Positions 14,446 through 25,318 of a stretch of DNA of 64,000 nucleotides are shown one piece after another. The stretch is from Apteryx mantelli (lineage: Eukaryota > Chordata > Aves > Apterygiformes > Apterygidae), in contig NC_089981.1 in assembly GCF_036417845.1 (NCBI RefSeq), positions 20,852,001 through 20,916,000 on the forward strand, in the 5' to 3' direction. A program made the translations under genes and the position numbers. Below the pieces are notes generated by a model, which made no database searches, was not told where the DNA came from, and saw only the letters and a program-made list of their open reading frames with translations. Numbering within the stretch: the stretch's first letter is position 1; each line of letters opens with the position of its first letter.

Positions 14446-16108
14446 CATTGGTGTTCATCCCTATATTATTGTATCAAAGATTCTTTTATTACAATAGATG
14501 ATAGAAAAGTTGATTTTCTCTTTCAAGCGTACAAAGAAGTGCGTGGTAGAGAACAAGACTCTAAGCTTTTTTGAACCACTTGCTCGTGAATAAATGTTTG
14601 ATTTCAGTTAAATTCATGTTTCTCTTCTTTTGCATTAGTCGCTATAGTCTGATATCCCTTTCTACAGGATGCAGATTATTTGCAACAGAACATTCGTCTA
14701 ATCTGTTTAGACCGCAAGCTGTACTTCACAGTAAAACAGATGAGTCAAAAGATTCATTTTGTTTTTGTTTTGGAAATTTGCAAGAAATACTTATCAGGAC
14801 GACAAAATTTCCAGGCTTTTCTATCATTAATTATTGACAACCTTTTTTCTGTTAATGACCAATAATTATTTGTTGTGTCAATCCAAACTGGCAGGCATTA
14901 AATTATCAAAAATCAGGTGGCTGAAAATACACCTTTGGAGACCAGCTTTTCCTACTTCTTTGAAGCATCCTTCTTCATATTTGAAGACTTCTTTGTCTCC
15001 TCAGGCTTCTGCCCAGCTAACCAGTAAGTTCTACAAGTGTTTTTCTAGACCTGTTTTTCTGTTCAAATGGTTACATCCTTTCTAAAAAGCTTTGCGTTAA
15101 GGTACTCACAAGTTCTCTGGCTCGTGTTCAGCTGCTGTTTGACCTTAGGCCCCACAGCTTGTAAGAAACCTGGAAATAACATACCATATCCTTTCTGTCC
15201 TGATGGTGAAGGAAAGGTCAGCTCACCTTAGACAGAGCAACGTGTAGACATAGCAAAGGGAAGCGCTGCTCTTTGAACAGCTCCGGCAATCCCTTTTTGG
15301 TTTACAGCACTTCAGCTGGCTTTTTCCACTTCAGATTTTCAGTTACACATCTGTTATTCAAAAAAGTTACCTGCCTCCTTGCTTTATCTGATCCCCTCTC
15401 AGAGTAAGATCAGGTCATGACTTTTGTTCATCACTCACTAGTCTAAGACTGAGCTTTCAGGTCTACTCAAGAAAGTCCTCATAATTCTGGAGTTTGCCGT
15501 ATTACTCATATGACTCGTGTGTATCACTATGACTTGCCACTGTGGTTAACGTGACATTAATGTCAGTATCCTCATTACAAATTACAACAAGAACATCGTT
15601 CTAAAGATACAAGGAGCACGATCCTTAATACCAAAGCATTAAGTTCTGAATCAGGTTCAATTTCCTAGATTGTTTTTGCCTATATAGACCACAAGTGGTA
15701 TTTTTCTGAAAATCCAGTAGATATCAGAGATACAAATCTGAACTCACATCTACAGCTCTAGGCTTTGACTCTCATTTTATCAGCTGACAACACAGAAGCT
15801 TCATGACATCTTGTTCAAGAGATCTGAGCAAATGCTTTGCTAGCTCAAAGGATAGTTAACATGTTAGCTTGCTTTTATCCATGCTTCCAGATTTCAGAAC
15901 ACAACCATTTATTCTTTTACTTTTAGATGGCTTAGCTGGCAGAATCCTTCCCTTTCTGAGAAGTCAAAACGGCCTGGAAATTTTAATTTCTTGACTGCTT
16001 GTTCAGTGTCCAGCTCCTCTGTAATAGAGTACTGCTGACATGTCATCCTGTTTGCTAGGTCACATAAAATCAGTAATCCATCTCCATGAAATCTCTAAAA
16101 AAAACCCC

Positions 16109-16220
16109 CCCACTATTAGTATGCTTTTACCTGTCTATACCCCAAAGTAGTACACATTTGCTAACCTCCCACTATTAGTATCCTTTTACCTGTCTATACC
16201 CCAAAGTAGTACACATTTGT
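16109..16220. repeat. 59-bp tandem duplication
   Basis: Two head-to-tail copies begin with CCCACTATTAGTAT at 16,109 and 16,168 and share the words TTTTACCTGTCTATACCCCA and AAGTAGTACACATTTG. They differ at only a few positions. The first copy follows a short A-run and C-run, a likely slippage point. Confidence 0.92.
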
Positions 16221-17789
16221 TTTAAGAGCTCTTCACCACCATCAAAAACCAGTTAATCCCTTTCTACCAATATAGTGATCCCTGATACTTTCAAACCCAG
16301 CCCAGGGAGCACACTGAAAAAGGCTTCGGACTCCTGGCCTAGTGGATATCTAGGTACAGCAGCTTATGGGCATGTTTTGCAACCGGGGACTTAAAGACTC
16401 AAGTTTAGAAGCTACAAAGCTCTTCCGTTTGGGTTAGGGAAGTGCTACCGCTACGGCCACCGTGGCCAACAGGCTGGACATTTCCTGCCATAACAGTCTT
16501 GCAAAAGGTGTTTCTGGAAAGAGGGAGCAACGGAAGTGAAGTGTGGGGGCACGATGAAATACGATGCAGCCACAAATAATGGCACTGAGACCGTTTTTTG
16601 CTGCTCCTTTATGCTTCCCTTCTCACTTTGATTTTTTTTTTTTTTTGGTAATTTAATAGCCTTATGATTCTTGTCCTCACTTTGAACTTTGCATCCTACA
16701 GCAGTACCATTTACTGTCTACCTGATAAGTGGTGCAACAGGAGGTGAGTTGAGCTCTGTAACTGAGCAATACATTGAATATGCTGCTATCCATGAAACTG
16801 CTGGCCAGGTAAGAGAATATCACTTGAATTTTATTTGTATATAATGTTTTTCTCACCAGCAAACAAGAAACTTTTGAGCATAACTATGAAGCCAGTCTTT
16901 CTCCCTCCTTACCCAACATAAATAATTAATCTGTATCATCAAAAGGCTGGCGGGAAGGGGAGTAAGGAGTATTTTAGGGAAAACAATTTGATAAGGGAGT
17001 GTTTATATCATTCAATTATTTTAGTGAATTAGGCTAGATGGCTACACGAGCCAGATCTCTCCCTACATTGCCCTGACAATCAATAGAGAGACAGGTTCCT
17101 CTACAGGGAAATTCAGTGTAGGATCTTAGATGCTCTGGGTCCAGCCCCTTCATGGGAATCTCATTTATTGCAGAGGAAAGCTAAGGAGATCAGCATGCTG
17201 CATGAGCTGGCTCCAATCCTTGGACAACCCCTACCACCCCGTAACAAGTCTGTATTATTAATACAGCAGCTGAAGTCCCTATGAAAAACTGAAAGCAAGC
17301 TGGGAGCTATGATTTTAATTAAGGATAGATAGAAATGTAAATGCAAAGGCATTCTGTGGATGAGAGACAGAATCCGCAGAGGGGAGACGGAAATTACCAA
17401 GATATCAACCTGTACGCAGGTGAGGCCAACGTTTCTATTAGATAAAAGAACCAAGAATCTCAAAAAGGGAGTTCAGAAAGACAGCTGAAAGATCCGAGGG
17501 TTGCATCTTTAAACAACAGCCGGAGAAATAATAAGCAGAAATAACAGCAGAGAGAAATAAGGCAGCAGCGAGGGTAAGAGGTTTATACTGCTGGAGTCCC
17601 TCCCTTTACTGTCTCCCCAGTTTAATGGGGCACTTCAGCAATGATTCGGTTTTGTCCAGTTGAATTGTTTTTCTCTTTAGGAAATTTTCTTTCTCGTTTC
17701 TTTAGTACAAAACTTAATTTTTCCATGCTAGAACAAAAGTTGTCATTTTCATTTGAGCTCCTGTTTAAAATAGACTTAGGTAAACCTGA

Positions 17790-18560
17790 CATAAGGACAG
17801 CGAACAGACGCAGCAGCGTCTGGGCTCTGCCTAGAACTTCCGAGACCCTTGCTGGAAGTCGTGGGGGCTTTCTGGGGCCCCTCTGAGGGCTGGAAGACGC
17901 TTGCTGCCGACAGGCAAGGAGAGCGAGGCAAGGACAGCTACAGGAGGCCTGAACTTCTCCTGGGGAAGCTCTAGCTAGGCGTCGCTGCTGCTGAGGAGCT
18001 TTGCTGGCTGCCCCTGACCAGATGGAGTTGGGGCTTTTGTTCCAGCTGACCCTTGTTTCGGGTGGGTCAAGCACCCTGTTAGTCAGCGCTAGGGAGAGGC
18101 TATATAAGAGCCAGGCCCAGAGCTCAGCTCCCAGAGGCAGCAGTTTGGGCAGCAGGGTGTAAAGAAGGGGCCTGTGTCCCCAGTCACAGTTTTGTACAGT
18201 TCCTTAGATATGGCTATGAGGCGCTGCGGAGCGCGTTGCCCAGGAACCACTGGAGTCGCTGCCTCTGCCGTGTCAGGGGCTTCCACCCAGACGGACCTTC
18301 TGACAGCAGACGTGGCCCTGCAGGTCTCGGGCTGCAGGGAGTGCTGGGGCTGACAACCAGCTTTTCTGCAGAAGGTGTGATGTTGGGGGCGAGTTGTGTC
18401 ACCGGGTAAAGGAATTACAGGAGGAGATAAGCGAGAGATAGGAGAGCCTCAAGAGTCTCAACCTCCCGTAGCAGTGGAGATGCAGGTGGGCTCTGTTCCA
18501 TGTGGAGCAGTAAGTCATAACTGTGTAGAAGAGGAAGGCTGGAAACTGGTCATTTCTAGT
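17790..18560 (+). mobile_element. CR1 LINE, 5' fragment (5' UTR and start of ORF1)
   Basis: A GC-rich block with abrupt compositional change from its AT-rich flank. From 18,279 a frame reads ASTQTDLLTADVALQVSGC, and after a frameshift near 18,340 another frame reads ELCHRVKELQEEIS. These resemble the N-terminal part of avian CR1 ORF1, with a Cys-containing motif followed by a short coiled coil. A third segment reads VEEEGWKLV just before the junction. The element stops exactly where the ERV LTR begins, and matching ORF1 sequence resumes after the other LTR, so both pieces are one CR1 split by the ERV. The left boundary is approximate. A TATA-like TATATAAG lies at 18,101-18,108. Confidence 0.6.
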
Positions 18561-19130
18561 TGTTATCTGAATTATTAACTGGACTTGCGGATTTCACTTC
18601 CGAAGGAATTTCAGTGGTTAAGATTTAGGACCGGAGCACCTATCTTTGAAGCTGCCAAGAGTGAAGAGGGGAGGAACTCCTCATCAGGGTTAGCGCCCGT
18701 GTTCGTCCTTCACGTTAGGAACATCCTGGGAACCTGTATATATCTAATCAGTCAGCAAAAACACAACAGCTAGCTGTAACCGAGAGTGAACTTCCTTCAT
18801 TCTAATATCATTACAAGGCTAGAAATCACCCCCACGAGGTTGCAGACCCCTAATTGTGGGGAGCCCCTTCCCCACGGGGCATGAGAAGTGCAGTGTCAGC
18901 AAGATGCAGCTAATCCAACCAGTCATGGAACAGGGGCAGAGCAAGAGGCAGCTCTCGGCTGAGAAAAGCAGTGCAAAGAGAAGGATAAAGAAGTCCCTGG
19001 CGTGCTGGCTTTGGGGATTTACCCCCCTCGCCCCCGACTTTGCGCGATCTTGAAATAAAACGGTATTTTGACTCTGTGTGTGGATTGCCTGGTTGCACAC
19101 CGGGTAAGGAATCCCTGATTTGGGACAACA
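18561..19130 (+). repeat. ERV 5' LTR
   Basis: The LTR begins TGTTATCTGA and ends GGGACAACA, followed 5 nt later by the primer-binding site. It contains a TATA-like TGTATATATC at 18,735-18,744 and a polyadenylation signal AATAAA at 19,054-19,059 followed by a GT-rich stretch. A GTGGGG/CCCCAC inverted repeat lies near 18,856-18,875. The offset to the 3' LTR is a constant 6,188 bp, so there are no indels between the copies. Confidence 0.95.
19054..19059 (+). promoter_or_regulatory. LTR polyadenylation signal
   Basis: AATAAA followed within about 15 nt by GACTCTGTGTGTGG, a GU-rich downstream element. The equivalent site in the 3' LTR is 25,242-25,247, which would be the functional one for a full-length transcript. 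Confidence 0.75.
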
Positions 19131-19135
19131 TTTTC

Positions 19136-19153
19136 TGGTGACCCAGGTGGGAC
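19136..19153 (+). promoter_or_regulatory. ERV primer-binding site
   Basis: TGGTGACCCAGGTGGGAC lies 5 nt after the LTR end. It begins with TGG, as expected for pairing with a tRNA CCA end. The first nine bases match what I expect for tRNA-Trp, but the rest does not match well, so I do not assign the tRNA. Confidence 0.7.
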
Positions 19154-19411
19154 AAGCCTTGCCCGGCTCGACTCGCTGTGCTTGCCAAGGAGCCCAAGTG
19201 CTGCGTGGACTCCAGCGTGCGCCGACCTTTTGATGGGGGACTCCGGTGGCTCCGGCTCCACGGCTGGACAGTGAGCGACACAGTGGTGCAATGCTGAAAG
19301 AGAGATATAGGCCAATAGAGAGAACAAAGGGGAGATCGGTGAGTAGGAGAATATGTTTCTGTTTTGGTAGCTCTACATAAGTCGTTCCATTGAAGGACCG
19401 CAGTAGTAGCA

Positions 19412-20742
19412 TTGGCTTTGACACGTAGATGCGGAGGAAGAAGCAGGGGATCTCTCTTCCTAAATGTCCGAGTGTACGAAGTCTTGGTTAAGGAATTCTG
19501 GAATAATTATCCCATGGGGTTGGTTTCCTCCTCCACTGAGATACCCCCTTGTTCTCCCTTAGGATGCATCCTGGAAAATTGGAAAAAATTTGGTGGGGAT
19601 CCCTTAACAAAAATAAAATTGAAACGGTATTGTCATCAGTGGTGGCCTATGTATAAATTAGATGAAGAAGAAAAATGGCCTGAAAATGAAACTTTGAATT
19701 ATAATACTATTTTGCAGTTAATGTTGTTTTGTAAAAGGTTGGAAAAATGGGATGAAGTACCATATGTGGATTTGTTTTTCACTTTATGAAATGATTATGA
19801 AGCAAGAAAAAAATGTAAACTGATGGATAATGATTCTAATGGTATATGTGTCTTGGCTGATAAGGTGCAGAAGAAACGGAGATCAGAAAGTTGTTCTGCA
19901 TGTGATATTGGGAAAGGTTGTATTAAACAGTTTGAGGAACCAGAGGAGGTACAAATGTTAGTAGCTACAAGTAAAAAAGAAGAATCAAATAGCGATGAGG
20001 GATCAGCCAGGGATGCTGAAATTGGAACCCCGGTAGCAGGAAGAACTAGAGCACGACGACCGGTAATACAGGCCCCCTTCGGCAAGCGATAGGGCCAGAA
20101 GGGATGCCGGTATTTGTGCATGTGCCTTTTACAACCTCTGATTTGCTAAATTGGAAGCAATTTGTAGGGTCTTGTCAAGAAAACCCAGAGAAAATGTATC
20201 AACTGTTAGAAACAATTATGCTTACGCATAATCCCAATTGGAGCGATATCCAGGCCTTACTAAATGCTTTCTTCTCTACTGAAGAGAAACGTATAATATT
20301 GGAAAAGGCTAGGGAGGAAAATGAACAACAAAATGCTGATAATGAGCCTGAAAGACACATGCCCAAATCAGAACCAGAATGGGATCCTAATATCAGTGCT
20401 GGGAAAGCAATGATTAAACAATATCAACAGTTGATCCTGTATGGAATAAAACATGGGGTTCCAAGACCAAAAAACGTGTCTAAGTTGTATGAAATAAGGC
20501 AAAGGGGGGATGAAAACCCTTCATCATTCTATGAAAGACTTTGTGAAAGTGCTAGGAAATGGACTGATTTGGATCTGGAGGATGAAGCTAACAGGAAAAT
20601 GTTTAATACGTGTTTTATTGGGCAGTCAGCACCAGACATTAGGCGAAAGCTACAGAAAGTGGATGAGGTAGGAGGTATGTCCATTTCGTAATTAATAGAA
20701 ATAGCTTATAAAGTATATAACAGCAGGGAGGAAGTAGAGAAT
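19412..20742 (+). pseudogene. gag: ERV gag pseudogene (matrix and capsid; nucleocapsid missing)
   Basis: The first segment (19,412-19,789) has a matrix-like pattern including the short motif PLGCILENWKKF, followed by a Trp-rich stretch. Its N-terminus is unclear because frames conflict at 19,430-19,490. It ends at an in-frame TGA at 19,787, after which the same frame continues as a charged linker. A frame change near 20,075 leads into a capsid-like segment (20,104-20,691) with PFTTSDLLNWK and a major homology region near 20,525-20,585. An in-frame TAA ends this at 20,689. The same frame then runs directly into the C-terminal end of protease. No CCHC zinc knuckle is present, so nucleocapsid has been lost with most of protease by one internal deletion. 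Not expected to yield a functional polyprotein. Confidence 0.88.
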
Positions 20743-22126
20743 GTGCCAGAGTGCCCCTTGCCTCTCCTAGGACGAGATTTGTTGTGTAAACTAAGGGCTC
20801 AGCTAACCTTTTCTGATAAATTGATACCATTACATGTGCCAAAGGAAACGGCTTGGAGAGCCCAGCTATGTTTGAGAACTGAGAAGCAGTTGCAAAGGGC
20901 AGAAATTCCCCATGAAATCCTGGATGCTGTAATACCCTTCGTATGGGCCACAGGGAAGCCCAGACGAGCGGTGAATGCAACACCAGTAAAAGTTGAATTA
21001 AAACCTGGAGCACAACTGGTAAGAAAAAAACAATATCCTATTAAGTTAGAGGCTAGACAAGGTTTGGAACCTTTGATAAATACCTTTGTCCAAAATGGAC
21101 TTTTGCAAGAATGTCAGTCTGAATATAATACCCCTATTTTACCAGTAAAGAAACCCCGAACCCAGGAATATTGATTAGTACAAGATTTAAGAGAAATCAA
21201 CCGAATAACTGTTGATGTCCACCCGGTAGTCCCAAATCCATATACTTTGCTGTCATCAATACCTGAGAACAATGTCTATTTTACAGTGTTGGATTTGAAA
21301 GATGCTTTCTTCTGCATACCGTTGGAAAAGGAGAGCCAAAAAGTATTCGCCTTCGAATGGGAAAGCCCTACCACCGGTCGGAAAACTCAACTTTGCTGGA
21401 CTGTGCTACCACAAGGATTTAAGAGCAGCCCAACGCTCTTTGGTAATGTGCTTGCTAAGGAACTGGAGGACTGGCAAGGTAGGAATCCTTCTGGTACTTT
21501 GTTGCAGCATGTGGATGATATATTATTGGGATCTGAAACAAAACAAGAATGTAAAATGGCTACTATAGACTGGCTGAATTTCTTGGGATTGGCCGGATAT
21601 CGGATGTCCCAGAAAAAGGCTCAGGTGGTGCAGCTTACGGTAACTTATCTAGGTTTTGAAATATCTCAAGGAAAAAGAAAATTGGGGATGGAAAGAAAAG
21701 AAGCCATATGTAGAATTGCTCCACCGAACTCAAAAATGAGAATTGAGGGGCTTCCTAGGAATGGCCGGATGGTGCCAGCTGTGGATACCGAATTTCAGTC
21801 TGACTGCTAAACCATTGTATGATGCTATTAAGGGACCTGGAGACGTCCTAGAACGGACCCCTGAATGTCGTAAAAGTTTTGACACTATAAAGACTGAATT
21901 AATGAGAGCACCCGCGTTAGGCTTGCCAAATCTGAATAAACCTTTTTCATTATGTGTGTATGAGCGACAACACGTAGCATTAGGAGTTTTGACGCAGACC
22001 TTGGGAGAATGGAAGAGACCAGTGGCCTACTTGTCTAAACAACTGGATGATGTGAGTAAAGGCTGGCCAGCAGGCCTCAGAGCAGCTGGTGCAACAGTAT
22101 TATCGATTAAAGAGGCACGGAAATAG
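20743..22126 (+). pseudogene. pol: ERV pol pseudogene: protease tail and reverse transcriptase
   Basis: It starts with the last part of protease (PLPLLGRDLL) and passes into RT. RT motifs visible are VLDLKDAF with the catalytic Asp at 21,292, LPQGFKSSPTLF, and the active-site box HVDD at 21,508-21,519, where gammaretroviral RTs normally have Tyr as the first residue. The frame is broken by TGA at 21,172-21,174 and by a frameshift between about 21,700 and 21,745, after which the connection domain continues in another frame. A TAG at 22,124-22,126 ends this piece. The YVDD tyrosine change and several breaks make it inactive. Confidence 0.9.
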
Positions 22127-22216
22127 CCCTTAGGACAACCTATCACCGTATACGTACCTCATGCCGTTTCAGCGGTATTAGAACAAAAAGGACATCCCTG
22201 GCTTTCACCAAGTAGA

Positions 22217-24038
22217 TTGATTCAATACCAAGCCGCCTTAACTGAACAGGATGATGTTTCTTTAAAAGTGTCTTCCGTTTCGAATCCTGCTACATTGCTC
22301 CCGATCAACCAGGAAGGAGAACTGGAACATGAGTGTTTGCAGGTTATTGAGCAAGTTTATTCCAGCCGGCCTGACCTGAAAGAGGAGCCCCTGACAAATC
22401 CTGAATGGGAACTGTTCACGGATGGAAGCAGCTTTACAGTAAGGGGAGAAGGGAAGGCCGGATATGCAGTGGTGACTCTGCGAGGAGAGGTAGAATCATC
22501 TGCTTTACCGCCAAATACATCTGCCCAGAAAGCAGAAATTACTGCCTTAACTCGAGCCCTAGAACTATCTAAAGGGAAAAAAGTCAATATTCATACAGAT
22601 TCTAAATATGCATTCGGGGTAGTTCATGCACATGGAGCGGCATGGAAGGAGAGAGGTTTACTGTCCTCCCAAGGGACTCCTATTAAATATGGGCCAGAAA
22701 TTTTGAGATTGTTACAGGCAGTGCTAGAACCAAAAGAGGCAGCAATTACACGTTGCAAAGCCCATCCAAAGGGACAAACGGAGATAATAAAAGGAAACAG
22801 AAAGGCAGATGAAACTGCAAAGAAAATTGCCCTAACAGGGATAACGGGTGCTTCAGTTCCAACCAGGACGATTTTGATGGAACCCGCCCAATACTCTGAA
22901 AAAGATGATCAACTAGCCAAATCATTGAAGTGCACAAAGTCTGAAGATGGATGGTGGATTACCGAGAGCGGCCAAGCGACAGTGACTGCTCCATTGGTGA
23001 GAGAATTAATGAAGAGGACCCACCAAGAAACACACGTGGGAGTAGATGCTATGATAACTAGCATCAGGAGATATGCTATAGGTCCAGAAATGCAAAAATA
23101 TGCCGATTTTACTGTAAAAGAGTGTTTGGTGTGCTGTAAAAATAATCCAAAAATACAAAAACGACCTCCTCTAGGAGAAGTTAGAAGGGGACGTGTTCCT
23201 GGTGAATACTAGCAAATTGGTTTTTCTGAATTACCTAGCTGTGGCCGATACAGGTACTTGCTGGTACTGGTGGATACTTTTTCAGGTTGGCCAGAAGCTT
23301 GCCCGTGTTGAACCAACAGATCAAAGGAAGTAGTTGGAGTCCTACTAAAGGAAATAATCCCCAGATTTGGGATTCCTGAAGGTATATCTTCCAATAATGG
23401 TCCCCATTTTGTAGCTGAAGTAGTAGAAGAAGTTGTGAAATTCTTAAAATTCAAATGGGATATGCATACTCCTTGGAGACCACAGTCAAGCGGGAAAATA
23501 GAAAGAATGAATCAGACTTTGAAAAGACAAGTTGCCAAACTCTGTCAAGAAACTCACATGAAATGGGTTGCTGTTTTACCCGTGGCACTGCTGAGAATTC
23601 GAATTACTCCTAGAATTAAAGAGGGAGTGAGCCCTTTTGAAATTTTATATGGTAAACCATATCGAGTGAATAATTTAACAGGGAAAAGTGAGCAGATGCA
23701 CCTAATGGGAAATCAGAGGGTAACAAATTGTATACTATCATTAAGGGTGTGTTTTATCTTCCCTTCACAGATATTTGAATGAAAGAGCTCCTGTACCTCT
23801 GGACACCCCGGTGCATTCGTTTCGGCCAGGAGACAGGGTTCTTATCCGAACACGGAAGGCTGAACCTTTAAAAGAGCGTTGGAAGGGACCTCATCTAGTA
23901 TCGTTGACTACTTACACTGCTGTTAAGGTTCGAGGTGTGAACTCCTGGATTCACTCTACCCGAGCAAGGTTTGCTCCAAAAGAGAACTGGCTATCTGAGG
24001 AAGTCCAACCATTAAAACTGAAGATTTCCAGAATCTAA
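22217..24038 (+). pseudogene. pol: ERV pol pseudogene: RNase H and integrase
   Basis: The frame continues from the preceding TAG. RNase H acidic residues are visible at 22,421 (FTDGSS), 22,535 (KAEITAL) and 22,598 (HTDSKYA). Integrase follows with its HHCC zinc-binding region near 23,020-23,140, then an in-frame TAG at 23,210-23,212. In the core domain the first Asp is in VDTFSGW, but the second catalytic position (23,393-23,395, SNNGPHF) is Asn, while the Glu at 23,501 is kept with DDX35E spacing. A TGA lies at 23,309. After a frameshift near 23,735-23,755 the C-terminal GPY/F-type domain is read at 23,775-24,038. The enzyme is broken by stops and lacks one catalytic acid. Confidence 0.9.
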
Positions 24039-24600
24039 CTGATGAGGTGCAGTCTGGCTGAACCAGAAACATATTTGAACTAGACTGTAAACAAGGACTT
24101 GTTGTATTAGTGTTAATAAGATTCTTATTTTGTTCAGCATCACCGTTTTGTTTATGTCAATGCTCCAATTACCTCAAGTCAAAACATGGGAGTTCTAGGG
24201 AAGGCAACACCCCTTTGGTACTTGTTAATTCAACTGCGAAATGAAGATGATAACTTAGTATTGCAGCTAATCCAGTCGTTTGGGAGACTTCACAGTTCAA
24301 GTAGTATCACTGCCTGCCTCCCCTTACCTAAATCAGCTGAATGCTACTGCGAGCACACAGAGTATGTGGGTATTTAAAATTGGGGGACGAAGACTGTTGT
24401 GTACCTATTCCAAATGTAACTCAAGGTTTAAAATTGCAAATTGATAAAATGAAACTGGTGGCCCAGGCTAGTAGAGAATTACAAAATTCTGCTGGCGATA
24501 GTCGGTTAAATAAACTGCTACATGGATGTGGATTCTCCCTGACTGGTTGGCTAGCTAGCTTATTACAATCCGAACTGTTGTAAAAATAATCCTAGTTATA
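24039..24600 (+). pseudogene. env: ERV env remnant, mostly deleted
   Basis: Only about 560 bp lie between the integrase end and the 3' untranslated part, far too short for a retroviral envelope. Short frames carry Cys-containing and Leu-rich fragments (near 24,180-24,380 and 24,415-24,583). The last ends in GWLASLLQSELL just before a hydrophobic stretch in another frame, which looks like the end of a transmembrane subunit. I see no surface subunit core and no recognisable fusion peptide or CX6CC region, so I infer a large internal deletion. The assignment rests mainly on position between pol and the polypurine tract. Confidence 0.65.
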
Positions 24601-24667
24601 GTATGTATCACTTTCAGTTGTGTAAAGAAATTAGTTACTTTAAGCACTGAAGGGTGAGACTTGCGAA

Positions 24668-24677
24668 GATATATATG

Positions 24678-24724
<47 letters not shown>

Positions 24725-24725
24725 T
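24668..24725. repeat. (TG)n flanked by (TA)n microsatellite inside the ERV
   Basis: ATATATATGTATATATG is followed by about 16 TG units and a closing TATATATATAT. It lies between the env remnant and the polypurine tract, so it arose within the element or was carried by its source copy. Confidence 0.92.
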
Positions 24726-24736
24726 TCGCATGTCTC

Positions 24737-24748
24737 AAAGGGGGGACT
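24737..24748 (+). promoter_or_regulatory. ERV polypurine tract
   Basis: AAAGGGGGGACT lies immediately 5' of the 3' LTR start at 24,749, the expected position and composition for the plus-strand primer. Confidence 0.8.
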
Positions 24749-25318
24749 TGTTATCTGAATTATTAACTGGACTTGCGGATTTCACTTCCGAAGGAATTTC
24801 AGTGGTTAAGATTTAGGACCGGAGCACCTATCTTTGAAGCTGCCAAGAGTGAAGAGGGGAGGAATTCCTCATCAGGGTTAGCGCCCGTGTTCGTCCTTCA
24901 CGTTAGGAACATCCTGGGAACCTCTATATATCTAATCAGTCAGCAAAAACACAACAGCTAGCTGTAACCGAGAGTGAGCTTCCTTCATTCTAATATCATT
25001 ACAAGGCTAGAAATCACCCCCACGAGGTTGCAGACCCCTAATTGTGGGGAGCCCCTTCCCCACGGGGCATGAGAAGTGCAGTGTCAGCAAGATGCAGCTA
25101 ATCCAACCAGTCATGGAATAGGGGCAGAGCAAGAGGCAGCTCTCGGCTGAGAAAAGCAGTGCAAAGAGAAGGATAAAGAAGTCCCTGGCGTGCTGGCTTT
25201 GGGGATTTACCCCCCTCGCCCCCGACTTTGCGCGATCTCGAAATAAAACGGTATTTCGACTCTTTGTGTGGATTGCCTGGTTGCACAGCGGGTAACGACT
25301 CGCCGATGTGGGAGAACA
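24749..25318 (+). repeat. ERV 3' LTR
   Basis: 570 bp, the second copy of the LTR at 18,561-19,130. I count 7 mismatches in about the first 539 bp and 7 more in the last 31 bp, an uneven distribution. A polyadenylation signal lies at 25,242-25,247. CR1 ORF1 resumes directly after it. Confidence 0.95.

Larger units (their letters stand above)
1..17789. other. Intergenic region without a recognisable gene
   Basis: I read both strands here for conserved protein motifs, splice-bounded exons and RNA genes and found none that I can support. Open frames up to about 130 codons exist, but they lack an ATG start or any family resemblance and are expected by chance in AT-rich DNA. The stretch holds simple repeats, two short tandem duplications and one enhancer-like AT-rich block, listed separately. 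In mammals the region 3' of PPP6R3 leads to the galanin gene GAL. I looked for the conserved galanin peptide (GWTLNSAGYLLG) and did not find it, so if synteny holds GAL lies outside the window. Confidence 0.6.
18561..25318 (+). mobile_element. Defective gammaretrovirus-like ERV (class I) with two LTRs
   Basis: Two 570-bp direct repeats starting TGTTATCTGA and ending ACA flank a 5.6-kb interior in the order primer-binding site, gag, pol, env remnant, polypurine tract. Gag (matrix-like segment, capsid with major homology region) and pol (RT, RNase H, integrase with GPY-type C-terminus) have class I/gammaretroviral layout. The LTRs match without indels, with about 14 mismatches in 570 bp, so the insertion is fairly young. 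The interior carries nonsense codons, frameshifts and large deletions (nucleocapsid plus most of protease; nearly all of env). Flanking bases TAGT (left) and TGGT (right) could be a 4-bp target duplication with one change. It sits in the same orientation inside a CR1 LINE. No intact gene product is predicted. Confidence 0.95.

Noticed and set aside
1-17789. Galanin gene GAL, expected next to PPP6R3 by mammalian synteny
   Set aside because: I looked for the conserved mature peptide on both strands and did not find it; it may lie outside the window or I may have missed short exons.
17622-18074. 150-codon minus-strand open frame
   Set aside because: It overlaps the GC-rich block that I assign to the CR1 5' UTR and shows only Ala/Pro/Arg bias.
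18819-19424. 201-codon minus-strand open frame across the 5' LTR
   Set aside because: It is antisense to the LTR and leader, and a similar frame recurs in the 3' LTR because the sequence is duplicated. No motif supports a product.
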